Shown here piece after piece: positions 15,547-28,512 of a stretch of DNA of 64,000 nt. The stretch lies in contig CALVFY010000004.1 in NCBI GenBank assembly GCA_944326945.1, positions 51,432 to 115,431 of the forward strand, written 5' to 3'. The notes beneath the pieces were generated by a model. The model was given only the letters and a program-made list of their open reading frames with translations. It was not told the origin of the DNA and made no database searches. Numbering within the stretch: the stretch's first letter is position 1; each line of letters opens with the position of its first letter. The position numbers and the translations under genes were made by a program. This DNA is from an uncultured Rikenellaceae bacterium. Its GTDB lineage: Bacteria > Bacteroidota > Bacteroidia > Bacteroidales > Rikenellaceae.

Positions 15547-18500
15547 ATGTCCCCAAAAGCGAATAATCAAAGAATTAACTTCTCTTCAGTAAAAAACAGG
15601 ATGCACTATCCTGATTTCCTGGAGATACAGTTGAAATCATTTCAAGATTTTTTCCAGCTCGACACCACCGCCGAAAATCGTAAGAATGAAGGCCTATACA
15701 AGGTGTTCATGGAAAATTTCCCCATCACCGATACACGGAACAACTTCGTTCTGGAATTTATAGATTATTACATCGATCCGCCCCGCTACTCGATCGAAGA
15801 GTGTCTGGAGCGCGGACTTACCTATAGCGTACCACTGAAGGCAAAACTCAAGCTCTATTGTACCGACTCGGAGCATGAGGACTTCGATACCGTGGTACAG
15901 GATGTCTATTTCGGGACGATCCCTTATATGACCCCCCGCGGAACCTTCGTAATCAACGGAGCTGAACGCGTGATCGTATCCCAGCTTCACCGTTCACCCG
16001 GCGTATTCTTCGGCCAAAGTATGCACACCAATGGGACGAAACTCTATTCGGCCCGGATCATTCCTTTCAAAGGATCCTGGATTGAGTTCGCCACGGATAT
16101 CAACAACGTGATGTATGCTTATATCGACCGGAAAAAGAAATTGCCGGTAACCACTCTCCTGCGTGCCATCTGTTTTGAGAGTGACCGTCAAATCCTGGAG
16201 ATATTCGATCTGGCCGACGAGGTGAAGGTTAGCAAATCCGCCTTGAAAAAAGCCGTGGGACGTAAGCTCGCTGCCCGAGTACTGAAAACATGGGTCGAAG
16301 ACTTCGTGGACGAGGATACCGGTGAAGTGGTGTCCATTGAACGTAACGAAGTGATTATCGACCGCGAAACCGAACTCACGGAAGAACATATCGACGACAT
16401 TATCGAGAGTGGTGCCAAAAGTATCCTCCTGCACAAGGACAATCAAAGTGGCGTAGACTACTCTATCGTATATAATACTTTGCAGAAAGACCCCTGCAAC
16501 TCGGAAAAAGAGGCGGTGGTATACATCTACCGTCAGTTGCGCAACTCCGAGCCACCCGACGAAGCTACCGCTCGCGACGTGATCGAGAAACTTTTCTTCT
16601 CGGACAAGCGGTATGACTTGGGTGACGTGGGCCGTTTCCGTATCAATAAGAAACTGGGATTGGACATCGATCCCTCGGTGCGGATCCTGACCAAAGAGGA
16701 TATCATCGCGATCATCAAATACCTGATCTCGCTGATCAACTCAAAAACAGACGTGGACGATATCGACCACTTGAGCAACCGTCGTGTCCGCACGGTGGGA
16801 GAACAATTGTCCAACCAATTCAGCGTAGGGTTCGTCCGCATGGCACGTACCATTCGCGAAAGAATGAATGTACGCGACAACGAAGTCTTCACTCCGGTCG
16901 ACCTGATCAACGCCAAAACGCTTTCGAGCGTCATCAACTCGTTCTTCGGGACCAACCAACTCTCGCAGTTCATGGACCAGACCAATCCGCTGGCTGAAAT
17001 GACTCACAAACGTCGTCTGTCGGCCCTCGGTCCTGGCGGTTTGTCACGCGAAAGAGCAGGTTTCGAAGTACGTGACGTACACTATACCCACTATGGTCGT
17101 CTCTGCCCGATCGAAACCCCAGAGGGTCCGAACATCGGTCTGATCTCCTCACTTTGCGTCTTCGCTAAAGTGAGCGACATGGGCTTTATCGAGACTCCCT
17201 ATCGAAAAGTGACTGACGGCAAGGTGGACCTCACAGATAACGGGATCTCCTATCTGAGTGCAGAAGAAGAGGAAGGCTTGATTATCGCACAGGCCAATGC
17301 CCCGCTGGACGACGAAGGGAATTTCCTGGAACCGGATCGTATCAAGGCCCGTTTGGGAAGCGATTTCCCTGTAGTTACCGCCCAAGAGGTGAACCTGATG
17401 GATGTGGCTCCGAACCAGATCGCATCGATCGCCGCCAGTCTGATCCCCTTCCTCGAACACGACGACGCCAACCGTGCCCTGATGGGTTCGAACATGATGC
17501 GTCAGGCCGTGCCCTTGATCACTTGCGAAGCACCGATCGTAGGAACCGGCCTGGAGAAAGATATGATCGGAGACAGCCGAATCCAGATTGTTGCAGAACG
17601 CGACGGAGAGGTGGTATTCGCCGATGCAAGCGAAATTCACGTCAAATACGAGCGTACTCCGGACGAAATTCTGGTCAGCTTCGATCCGGAAGTGACTGTC
17701 TACAAGCTTCCGCGTTATCGTAAAACGAACCAGAATACCTCCATCACGTTGAAACCCATCGTTATGACGGGGGACAAGGTGACCAAAGGCCAGATCTTGA
17801 CCGAAGGTTATTCGACACAAAATGGAGAATTGGCTATCGGCCGCAACCTGAAGGTCGCATTCATGCCCTGGAAAGGATACAACTTCGAGGATGCTATCGT
17901 GATTTCGGAACGTATCGTACGCGAGGATATCTTCACTTCGGTACACGTGGACGAGTACATCATGGAAGTACGCGACACAAAACGTGGTGTCGAGGAGCTT
18001 ACTTCGGATATTCCCAACGTGAGCGAAGATGCGACGAAGGATTTGGACGAAAACGGCATTATCCGTGTTGGTGCCAATGTCAAACCGGGCGATATTCTGA
18101 TCGGTAAGATCACCCCGAAAGGAGAGAGCGATCCCTCGCCCGAAGAGAAACTGTTGCGCGCCATTTTCGGCGACAAGGCAGGCGATGTGAAGGATGCGTC
18201 GTTGAAGGCACAACCTTCCCTATACGGTGTAGTGATCGACAAGAAACTCTTCAGCCGCGCCAACAAGGACTCCAAGAAGGGAAAACAGGCCGAAAAGGTT
18301 CAACTCGAAAAACTGGACGCCCAATTTGTGGCCGATACGACTCAACTCAAGGACCGTCTGGTAGAAAAGCTGTGGACGCTGCTCAAGGATAAAACGACAA
18401 TCGGCATCAAAGATTACTTCGGTGTGGAATTGGTTCCCAAAGGCGCCAAATTCACCCAGAAGATGCTCGCCGATATCGATTACATGAACCTCAGCACCGA

Positions 18501-19365
18501 AAAATGGACGGGCGACGCTCACATCGACATGCTCATCGAACAGGCTGTGAACAACTACACGATCAAATACAAAGAGTTCGATGCTCACGTCAAACGCGAA
18601 AAATACAATATCACCAACGGAGACGAACTTCCGGCAGGTATCATTCAGTTGGCTAAAGTCTATATCGCCAAAAAGCGTAAGCTGAAAGTGGGCGACAAAA
18701 TGGCCGGACGTCACGGAAACAAAGGTATCGTGGCCAAAATCGTCCGCGACGAAGATATGCCGTTCCTCGAGGATGGGACAATCGTGGATATCGTACTGAA
18801 CCCGTTGGGTGTGCCTTCGCGTATGAACTTGGGACAGATCTACGAAACCGTGCTCGGCTGGGCAGGAAAAGAGTTGGGTCTGAAGTTCGCAACCCCGATC
18901 TTCGATGGCGCCACACTGGACGAAATCAACGAGTATACAGCCAAAGCAGGCGTACCTCGTAGCGGCCGGACCTATCTCTACGACGGTGGTACGGGCGAAA
19001 TGTTCGACCAGCCGGCAACGGTGGGTGTGATCTATATGCTGAAACTGGGTCACATGATCGACGACAAGATGCACGCCCGTTCGATCGGTCCATATTCGCT
19101 TATCACGCAACAGCCTTTGGGAGGTAAAGCCCAATTCGGTGGTCAGCGTTTCGGAGAAATGGAGGTCTGGGCACTGGAGGCATTCGGCGCCGCCAACATC
19201 CTGCAGGAGATCCTGACAATCAAGTCCGACGACGTGATGGGACGTGCCAAAGCCTACGAAGCCATCGTCAAGGGAGACAACCTTCCCACGCCGGGCATTC
19301 CCGAATCACTCAACGTATTGCTGCATGAGCTAAGAGGTCTGGCCATCAGCGTGAAGTTGGACTAA
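15547..19365 (+). CDS. rpoB: DNA-directed RNA polymerase subunit beta
   Basis: 1272 residues covering the complete beta subunit. Recognisable stretches: the N-terminal [20 protein letters not shown], the fork-loop/rifampicin region [20 protein letters not shown] followed by [20 protein letters not shown], and the C-terminal clamp-connecting region [18 protein letters not shown]. In the rifampicin region the usual Asp, His, Arg and Ser positions appear wild type. Cotranscribed with rpoC, 27 nt downstream. Confidence 0.99.
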   Translation: MSPKANNQRINFSSVKNRMHYPDFLEIQLKSFQDFFQLDTTAENRKNEGLYKVFMENFPITDTRNNFVLEFIDYYIDPPRYSIEECLERGLTYSVPLKAKLKLYCTDSEHEDFDTVVQDVYFGTIPYMTPRGTFVINGAERVIVSQLHRSPGVFFGQSMHTNGTKLYSARIIPFKGSWIEFATDINNVMYAYIDRKKKLPVTTLLRAICFESDRQILEIFDLADEVKVSKSALKKAVGRKLAARVLKTWVEDFVDEDTGEVVSIERNEVIIDRETELTEEHIDDIIESGAKSILLHKDNQSGVDYSIVYNTLQKDPCNSEKEAVVYIYRQLRNSEPPDEATARDVIEKLFFSDKRYDLGDVGRFRINKKLGLDIDPSVRILTKEDIIAIIKYLISLINSKTDVDDIDHLSNRRVRTVGEQLSNQFSVGFVRMARTIRERMNVRDNEVFTPVDLINAKTLSSVINSFFGTNQLSQFMDQTNPLAEMTHKRRLSALGPGGLSRERAGFEVRDVHYTHYGRLCPIETPEGPNIGLISSLCVFAKVSDMGFIETPYRKVTDGKVDLTDNGISYLSAEEEEGLIIAQANAPLDDEGNFLEPDRIKARLGSDFPVVTAQEVNLMDVAPNQIASIAASLIPFLEHDDANRALMGSNMMRQAVPLITCEAPIVGTGLEKDMIGDSRIQIVAERDGEVVFADASEIHVKYERTPDEILVSFDPEVTVYKLPRYRKTNQNTSITLKPIVMTGDKVTKGQILTEGYSTQNGELAIGRNLKVAFMPWKGYNFEDAIVISERIVREDIFTSVHVDEYIMEVRDTKRGVEELTSDIPNVSEDATKDLDENGIIRVGANVKPGDILIGKITPKGESDPSPEEKLLRAIFGDKAGDVKDASLKAQPSLYGVVIDKKLFSRANKDSKKGKQAEKVQLEKLDAQFVADTTQLKDRLVEKLWTLLKDKTTIGIKDYFGVELVPKGAKFTQKMLADIDYMNLSTEKWTGDAHIDMLIEQAVNNYTIKYKEFDAHVKREKYNITNGDELPAGIIQLAKVYIAKKRKLKVGDKMAGRHGNKGIVAKIVRDEDMPFLEDGTIVDIVLNPLGVPSRMNLGQIYETVLGWAGKELGLKFATPIFDGATLDEINEYTAKAGVPRSGRTYLYDGGTGEMFDQPATVGVIYMLKLGHMIDDKMHARSIGPYSLITQQPLGGKAQFGGQRFGEMEVWALEAFGAANILQEILTIKSDDVMGRAKAYEAIVKGDNLPTPGIPESLNVLLHELRGLAISVKLD

Positions 19366-19392
19366 TGTTTGAAAAAATAAACAGTAAAGTAT

Positions 19393-23649
<4,257 letters not shown>

Positions 23650-23671
23650 TTTGGCACTTATCGACTCTTCC

Positions 23672-23699
23672 AAGCCCCGGAAAATTCCGGGGCTTTTTA
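23672..23699 (+). terminator. Intrinsic terminator after rpoC
   Basis: AAGCCCCGGAA and TTCCGGGGCTT form an 11-bp stem, followed by TTTAT. Confidence 0.93.
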
Positions 23700-23750
23700 T
23701 TTGCCATTTTATTTACATCCATAGGATCTATCTCTTCAAAATAAAAACAG

Positions 23751-23794
23751 GAAATTATCCCCGCCAAAAACGGCTCAAAAGGGATTATCCCCCC
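23751..23794 (+). promoter_or_regulatory. Paired ATTATCCCC repeats upstream of lipA
   Basis: ATTATCCCC occurs at 23754 and 23784, exactly 30 nt apart. The second copy sits in an inverted repeat, GGGAT-T-ATCCC (23781-23791). They lie about 75-115 nt before the lipA -7 box. The spacing of three helical turns suggests an operator pair, but no regulator is known for it. Confidence 0.35.
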
Positions 23795-23868
23795 TAAAAA
23801 TTCATTTCACACTCCAAAAACAAAATCCAATATTGAAAAAGGGAATAGGCAATGCCGAAAATTTTTAT

Positions 23869-23876
23869 TACTTTTG
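23869..23876 (+). promoter_or_regulatory. -7 box of lipA-lipB-recJ
   Basis: TACTTTTG matches TAnnTTTG. With the ATG at 23904 the leader is about 20 nt; with the upstream TTG at 23883 it would be leaderless. Confidence 0.65.
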
Positions 23877-23903
23877 TAACAATTGGAAAATAATAAACTT
23901 GAA

Positions 23904-24785
23904 ATGCCTGATGCCTATGACAAGGTAACGACTCCGAAAAAACCCTCTTGGCTTAAAATTCGACTTCGTGGCAACGAAACATTCGCCGACGTAGCTCAGA
24001 TCGTTGAAAAACATGCTCTGCATACGATTTGTAGCAGCGGCATGTGCCCCAACAAAGCCGAATGCTGGAGCCGACGCACTGCGACATTGATGATTCTGGG
24101 AGATATTTGTACCAGACATTGTAAATTCTGTGCCACTCCGGGAGGAAAACCGTTACCGATTGACAGCCGAGAACCCGAACGGGTTGCCGACTCCATCCGT
24201 CTGATGGGGTTGCGTCATGCTGTTATCACTTCTGTAACACGCGACGATCTGTCCGATGGAGGAGCTGCCCATTGGGCTGCCGTAACTCGTGCCGTACGCA
24301 CAATGAATCCGGGAACCACCATCGAGGTTCTTATCCCCGATCTGGATGCACGGGAAGATTTGCTGGACATCATTACAGATGCCGCTCCTGACATCATCGG
24401 ACATAATATCGAAACCGTTCGGAGAATCACTCCATCGGTTCGCAGTCGGGCGACCTATGCCACCAGTATGAAAACGCTCTCCTATCTCTCATCGCACGGA
24501 GCACTCACCAAAAGCGGACTGATGCTGGGTTTAGGAGAAAGCGAACAGGAAATTTTAGAAACATTGGACGATCTGGCTGCCGCTGGTTGCCGCATTGTCA
24601 CTCTCGGCCAATATCTGCGTCCGACATTGGCCCACGTCCCCGTAGCCGAATACATTACGCCAGAAAAATTCGAATATTATCGCGAACAAGCACTCGCTCG
24701 GGGATTTGGTTACGTGGCCAGTGCCCCGCTCGTACGCTCCTCCTACCTGGCGGAAGAAGCACTGCGTTGCGGAAAATTAAAATAA
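23904..24785 (+). CDS. lipA: Lipoyl synthase
   Basis: Radical SAM enzyme that inserts two sulfurs into octanoylated lipoyl domains. Both iron-sulfur sites are present: the auxiliary CX4CX5C (CSSGMCPNKAEC, residues 43-54) and the radical SAM CX3CX2C (CTRHCKFC, residues 69-76). The C-terminal family motif RSSYLAE is also there. Start choice: the frame is open back to a TTG at 23883, but the ATG at 23904 (MPDAYDKVTTPKKPSWLKIR) matches the family N-terminus better. It precedes lipB by 7 nt. 293 residues, normal length. Confidence 0.95.
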   Translation: MPDAYDKVTTPKKPSWLKIRLRGNETFADVAQIVEKHALHTICSSGMCPNKAECWSRRTATLMILGDICTRHCKFCATPGGKPLPIDSREPERVADSIRLMGLRHAVITSVTRDDLSDGGAAHWAAVTRAVRTMNPGTTIEVLIPDLDAREDLLDIITDAAPDIIGHNIETVRRITPSVRSRATYATSMKTLSYLSSHGALTKSGLMLGLGESEQEILETLDDLAAAGCRIVTLGQYLRPTLAHVPVAEYITPEKFEYYREQALARGFGYVASAPLVRSSYLAEEALRCGKLK

Positions 24786-24792
24786 GAAGGCC

Positions 24793-25620
24793 GTGGAACC
24801 CGTTATCTATACAGATCTGGGCCTGATCGAATATAAAAAATGTTGGAATATCCAGCAACAGTTCTTTGATGCATTAATCGCGGCCCAAAGCCCTGCCGGA
24901 CAAGAGACCGCACAAAAACCCTCCGCACAGTTGTTGCTTTGCGAACATCCGCATGTTTACACACTGGGCAAAAGCGGCCATGCAGACAATCTGTTGGTCA
25001 ACGAGACTTTTCTCGAACGAATCGGGGCAGAATATTTCCGAATCGACCGAGGCGGAGACATCACCTATCACGGCCCCGGCCAATTGGTAGGATATCCGAT
25101 TCTCGACCTGCAACGACTAGGAATGGGGTTGAAAGAGTATATCCATGCACTCGAACAAAGCGTGATCGACACAATCGCTGATTTCGGCGTATATGGAGGA
25201 AGAGTCCCCGGAGCCACTGGAGTATGGCTCGGCGACGAGGTTCCTCGCGAAGGAGATCGACCCATAACGGGAGGCCCGCTTCGCAAGATTTGTGCAATCG
25301 GAGTGCGTAGTTCGCATTTCGTGACCATGCATGGATTCGCCCTGAACGTCAACACTCAGTTGGACTACTTCGGGTATATCAATCCCTGTGGTTTCACCGA
25401 CCGGGGAGTCACTTCCCTGCAAAAAGAGTGGGGTGACGAGATGGATATGGATAAGGTGAAAAATTCCTATATCCATCACTTTGAAAAGATTATAAATATA
25501 AAAATAATAAATAATAAAGAGTATGCCAATAGCAAAACGTTGGGTTATGAAGGAGCAGGGAGACCCCCGGAAAGTGGCGGAGCTGAGTGCCGCACTGGGG
25601 ATCGCACCCGTGCTCGCTAA
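24793..25620 (+). CDS. lipB: Octanoyl-[acyl-carrier-protein] octanoyltransferase, extended C-terminus
   Basis: Transfers octanoate from acyl carrier protein to lipoyl domains, the step before LipA. Family motifs: RGGDITYHGPGQLVGYPILD, KICAIGVR (catalytic Lys) and FALNVNT..INPCG (catalytic Cys). The start is GTG at 24793, the only start codon near the family N-terminus. LipB homology ends near residue 235. The frame then continues through AT-rich DNA (25485-25520) and runs 98 nt into recJ in another reading frame, giving a Gly/Arg/Pro-rich tail and 275 residues in total. The tail is probably non-functional. Confidence 0.92.
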   Translation: MEPVIYTDLGLIEYKKCWNIQQQFFDALIAAQSPAGQETAQKPSAQLLLCEHPHVYTLGKSGHADNLLVNETFLERIGAEYFRIDRGGDITYHGPGQLVGYPILDLQRLGMGLKEYIHALEQSVIDTIADFGVYGGRVPGATGVWLGDEVPREGDRPITGGPLRKICAIGVRSSHFVTMHGFALNVNTQLDYFGYINPCGFTDRGVTSLQKEWGDEMDMDKVKNSYIHHFEKIINIKIINNKEYANSKTLGYEGAGRPPESGGAECRTGDRTRAR

Positions 25621-27283
25621 CCTTCTGGTTCAGCGTGGCATAGAGACTTTGGAAGAGGCTCATAGGTTTTTCAATCCCCGATTGGAAGACTTGTACGATC
25701 CATTCCTGATGAAAGACATGGATCGTGCAGTGGAACGTATTGCCCAAGCCGTGGAACGCCATGAGAAAATCATGGTGTATGGAGATTACGATGTAGATGG
25801 AACTACGGCCGTAGCCTTGGTTTACAGTTTCCTGCGTCGTTTGGGTCATACCGATCTGATGTTCTACATTCCTGACCGCTATACGGAAGGATACGGAATC
25901 TCGATCAAAGGTATCGATCTGGCCTACCGCAAGGGAGTGTCACTGATCATCACGCTCGATTGCGGAATCAAAGCCGTCGAAAAAGTCGCCTATGCTACCG
26001 AAAAAGGAATTGACTTCATCATTTGCGACCATCACCTCCCGGGTGAAAAAATCCCGGAAGCAGTAGCCGTATTGGATCCCAAACGGGTCGACTGCCCCTA
26101 TCCATTCAAGGAACTTTCGGGTTGCGGAGTAGGTTTTAAAATGGTTCAGGGGTATTGTCTCTACAAGGGCCTACCTTTCTCTGAGGCAGAACGCCTGCTC
26201 GATCTGGTGGTGGTGAGCATCGCCTCTGACATTGTTCCACTCACGGGGGAGAATCGTATTCTGGCCCATTACGGATTGGAACGCCTCAATTCGAAACCAG
26301 GCAAAGGGCTGCACTCGATCATCAAAATCTGTGGACTGGACACCCATACCATCACCATTGACGACATCGTCTTCAAGATCGGACCCAGAATCAACGCAGC
26401 GGGTCGTATGGAGGTGGAGTCGGACGGAGAGCATCCGGTCCCTTCAGGAGGACACTCTGCCGTGAAGATGCTGATCGAACGAGACGAAAACATGGCCGAA
26501 GAGTTCGGCAGCTTCATCGATACCTGCAACCAAGACCGCAAAAATATCGACCGTTCGATCACCCAGCAGGCACACGACTACATTGAGAAGAATCCCCATT
26601 TGAAAAAGTTGAAAAGCACGGTCATCTACAATCCGAACTGGATGAAAGGAATCGTGGGGATCGTAGCCTCCCGACTGATCGAGACCTATTATCGGCCTAC
26701 GGTGGTACTGACCAAAAGTAACGGATTCGCAACCGGTTCGGCCCGGAGCGTACCCGGATTCGACCTCTACCAAGCGGTGGAATCATGTGCCGATCTGCTG
26801 GAAAATTTCGGAGGCCATATGTATGCCGCCGGACTGACCATGAAACCGGAGAATGTGGAAGAATTCACCCGCCGATTCAATGCCTATGTCGAAGAACACA
26901 TCGACCCTCAGATGTTGATTCCCCAAGTGGAGATCGATGCACCTCTACTGTTTAGTGATATTACACCGGCCTTCCGTCGCGATTTGTGCCGGTTCCAACC
27001 TTTCGGCCCGGGAAATACAGCACCCGTGTTTGTTACCCGAGGCGTCAGCAATCGAGGCGACGCCCGTCTGGTAGGGGCCGAATGTGAACACCTGCGTATG
27101 GATCTGATGCAGGGCGAAAAACCCAACACCACAATCGGAGCCATCGCTTTCCAGCAGCCAACCCATTACGAATGGATCCGAAGCGGAAAACCGGTCGACG
27201 TTTGCTACTGTGTGGTGGAAAATCATTATCGAGGCACGGTCTCTCCTCAACTTCGTATCAAAGACATCAAAACAGTCGAATAA
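25523..27283 (+). CDS. recJ: Single-stranded-DNA-specific exonuclease RecJ
   Basis: 5'-3' exonuclease of the DHH phosphoesterase family used in recombination and repair. Motif I YGDYDVDGTTAV, the DHH motif CDHHLPGEKIPEAVAVLDPK, and the DHHA1-type glycine region GFATGSARSVPGFDLYQAVE with GGHMYAAGLTMKP are present. A C-terminal OB-like domain follows. 586 residues, normal for the family. The start MPIAKRWVMKEQGD agrees with relatives, so the overlap with lipB is genuine on the recJ side. Confidence 0.96.
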   Translation: MPIAKRWVMKEQGDPRKVAELSAALGIAPVLANLLVQRGIETLEEAHRFFNPRLEDLYDPFLMKDMDRAVERIAQAVERHEKIMVYGDYDVDGTTAVALVYSFLRRLGHTDLMFYIPDRYTEGYGISIKGIDLAYRKGVSLIITLDCGIKAVEKVAYATEKGIDFIICDHHLPGEKIPEAVAVLDPKRVDCPYPFKELSGCGVGFKMVQGYCLYKGLPFSEAERLLDLVVVSIASDIVPLTGENRILAHYGLERLNSKPGKGLHSIIKICGLDTHTITIDDIVFKIGPRINAAGRMEVESDGEHPVPSGGHSAVKMLIERDENMAEEFGSFIDTCNQDRKNIDRSITQQAHDYIEKNPHLKKLKSTVIYNPNWMKGIVGIVASRLIETYYRPTVVLTKSNGFATGSARSVPGFDLYQAVESCADLLENFGGHMYAAGLTMKPENVEEFTRRFNAYVEEHIDPQMLIPQVEIDAPLLFSDITPAFRRDLCRFQPFGPGNTAPVFVTRGVSNRGDARLVGAECEHLRMDLMQGEKPNTTIGAIAFQQPTHYEWIRSGKPVDVCYCVVENHYRGTVSPQLRIKDIKTVE

Positions 27284-27311
27284 TTTGTTCTACACTGATT
27301 AAAAAGAAATA

Positions 27312-27335
27312 AAAGGGTCGGAATTCCGACCCTTT
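27312..27335. terminator. Bidirectional terminator between recJ and the flippase-like gene
   Basis: A palindrome AAAGGGTCGG-AATT-CCGACCCTTT lies between convergent genes with A/T-rich flanks on both sides. Confidence 0.88.
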
Positions 27336-27348
27336 ATATTTTTTTATA

Positions 27349-28446
27349 TCAAGCTCTTTTTGCCTTTGAAAAATTACGTTTCAGCCACCGAGGGAAAATA
27401 ATCACCCCAGCCGCCAAATAAGGATAATAGGTCACCAACCGCCACAAAACAGCAATCAAGGTGGCCGCTCCCACCTGTAAAGCGACAGGCACCTCAATCA
27501 AATCGCTGCAATAGTTCGTGAAGACATACTCGGCAAATCCGCTGCCACCCGGCGTAGGCATCACGAGCATCATAATCCACATGACCAGCTGTCGGGCAAA
27601 AAGCAGAAACTGATCGCTCACCGAGAAAAAAGCCATCACCAGGGCATTGGCCACCAAGTAACGCGAACTCCAGGAGAGAAACGTGGCCAATCCGCTCTTC
27701 AACCAGAAACGGAATCCATAACGCCGGATTTCATAAGAACTGAGTATGATATCCTCCCCCACGTGATAAGCCGCCCGATACCAGCGACGTAACCAACGAA
27801 GACGGAATATCCGCATCAGCAACCATTTCAGTCCTTGCGGATTATAAAAAAGCCCATATGAGAGTAACAACACATAAGCCAATTTCAGGAAATAGCCTAC
27901 CAGAGCAAACATGATCAATCCTTTGGCCACCACACCGCCACCGGCCACTATATCGAACAAATTATCGAATCCCACAATCGCCATCAGCAATGGAAACATC
28001 ACGATAAAATAGATCTCATCCAAAAATGAGGTGAGCATCACGATAGCCGAACTCCGGCCGACACTGATCCCCTCTTTATGGACATAGATAACGGCCACAC
28101 TGGTTCCCCCCACAGCCGAAGGGGTGATTGCCGAGGTAAATTCCCACAGCATAATGACCCGAAAGGCCTGACGCCAGGAGAGATGTCCCCCACTCAACAC
28201 ACGGATACGGATCATGTAACCCACATCGCGTCCCATGATGAACAACACGGCCACTATCAGCCAGAATACCGTCCATCCCGTCACCCGAAGATCCCGAAAA
28301 ACAGCCGGATCAAAGTCCCGATAAAACATATAAGCCACTACGGCCAATCCGATCAGAATCGGATAGACCGCATTACTTAGTCGGATCTTACTAAGCGGAC
28401 TGCCCTGAGGTGGCCGTACACGTGGAGAGGATTCAGAAGATCTCAC
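27349..28446 (-). CDS. Flippase-like (LPG synthase transmembrane/YbhN family) membrane protein
   Basis: 365 residues with about eight hydrophobic spans (for example AVYPILIGLAVVAYMFY and VFWLIVAVLFIMG). The family-specific segment EFTSAITPSAVGGTSVAVIY (about residues 112-131) identifies the LPG_synthase_TM/UPF0104 group, homologous to the flippase half of MprF. These proteins are thought to move lipids or lipid-linked sugars across the inner membrane; the substrate here is unknown. No soluble synthase domain is attached. Convergent with recJ. Confidence 0.87.
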   Translation of the reverse strand: MRSSESSPRVRPPQGSPLSKIRLSNAVYPILIGLAVVAYMFYRDFDPAVFRDLRVTGWTVFWLIVAVLFIMGRDVGYMIRIRVLSGGHLSWRQAFRVIMLWEFTSAITPSAVGGTSVAVIYVHKEGISVGRSSAIVMLTSFLDEIYFIVMFPLLMAIVGFDNLFDIVAGGGVVAKGLIMFALVGYFLKLAYVLLLSYGLFYNPQGLKWLLMRIFRLRWLRRWYRAAYHVGEDIILSSYEIRRYGFRFWLKSGLATFLSWSSRYLVANALVMAFFSVSDQFLLFARQLVMWIMMLVMPTPGGSGFAEYVFTNYCSDLIEVPVALQVGAATLIAVLWRLVTYYPYLAAGVIIFPRWLKRNFSKAKRA

Positions 28447-28465
28447 ACCGAAACGATTTTGACCC

Positions 28466-28473
28466 CAAAGATA
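28466..28473 (-). promoter_or_regulatory. -7 box of the flippase-like gene
   Basis: TATCTTTG on the minus strand, 19 nt before the ATG at 28446. Confidence 0.65.
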
Positions 28474-28512
28474 TAATTTTTATGCCAGAGTGCAAGTCCG
28501 GCATAAAACCTT

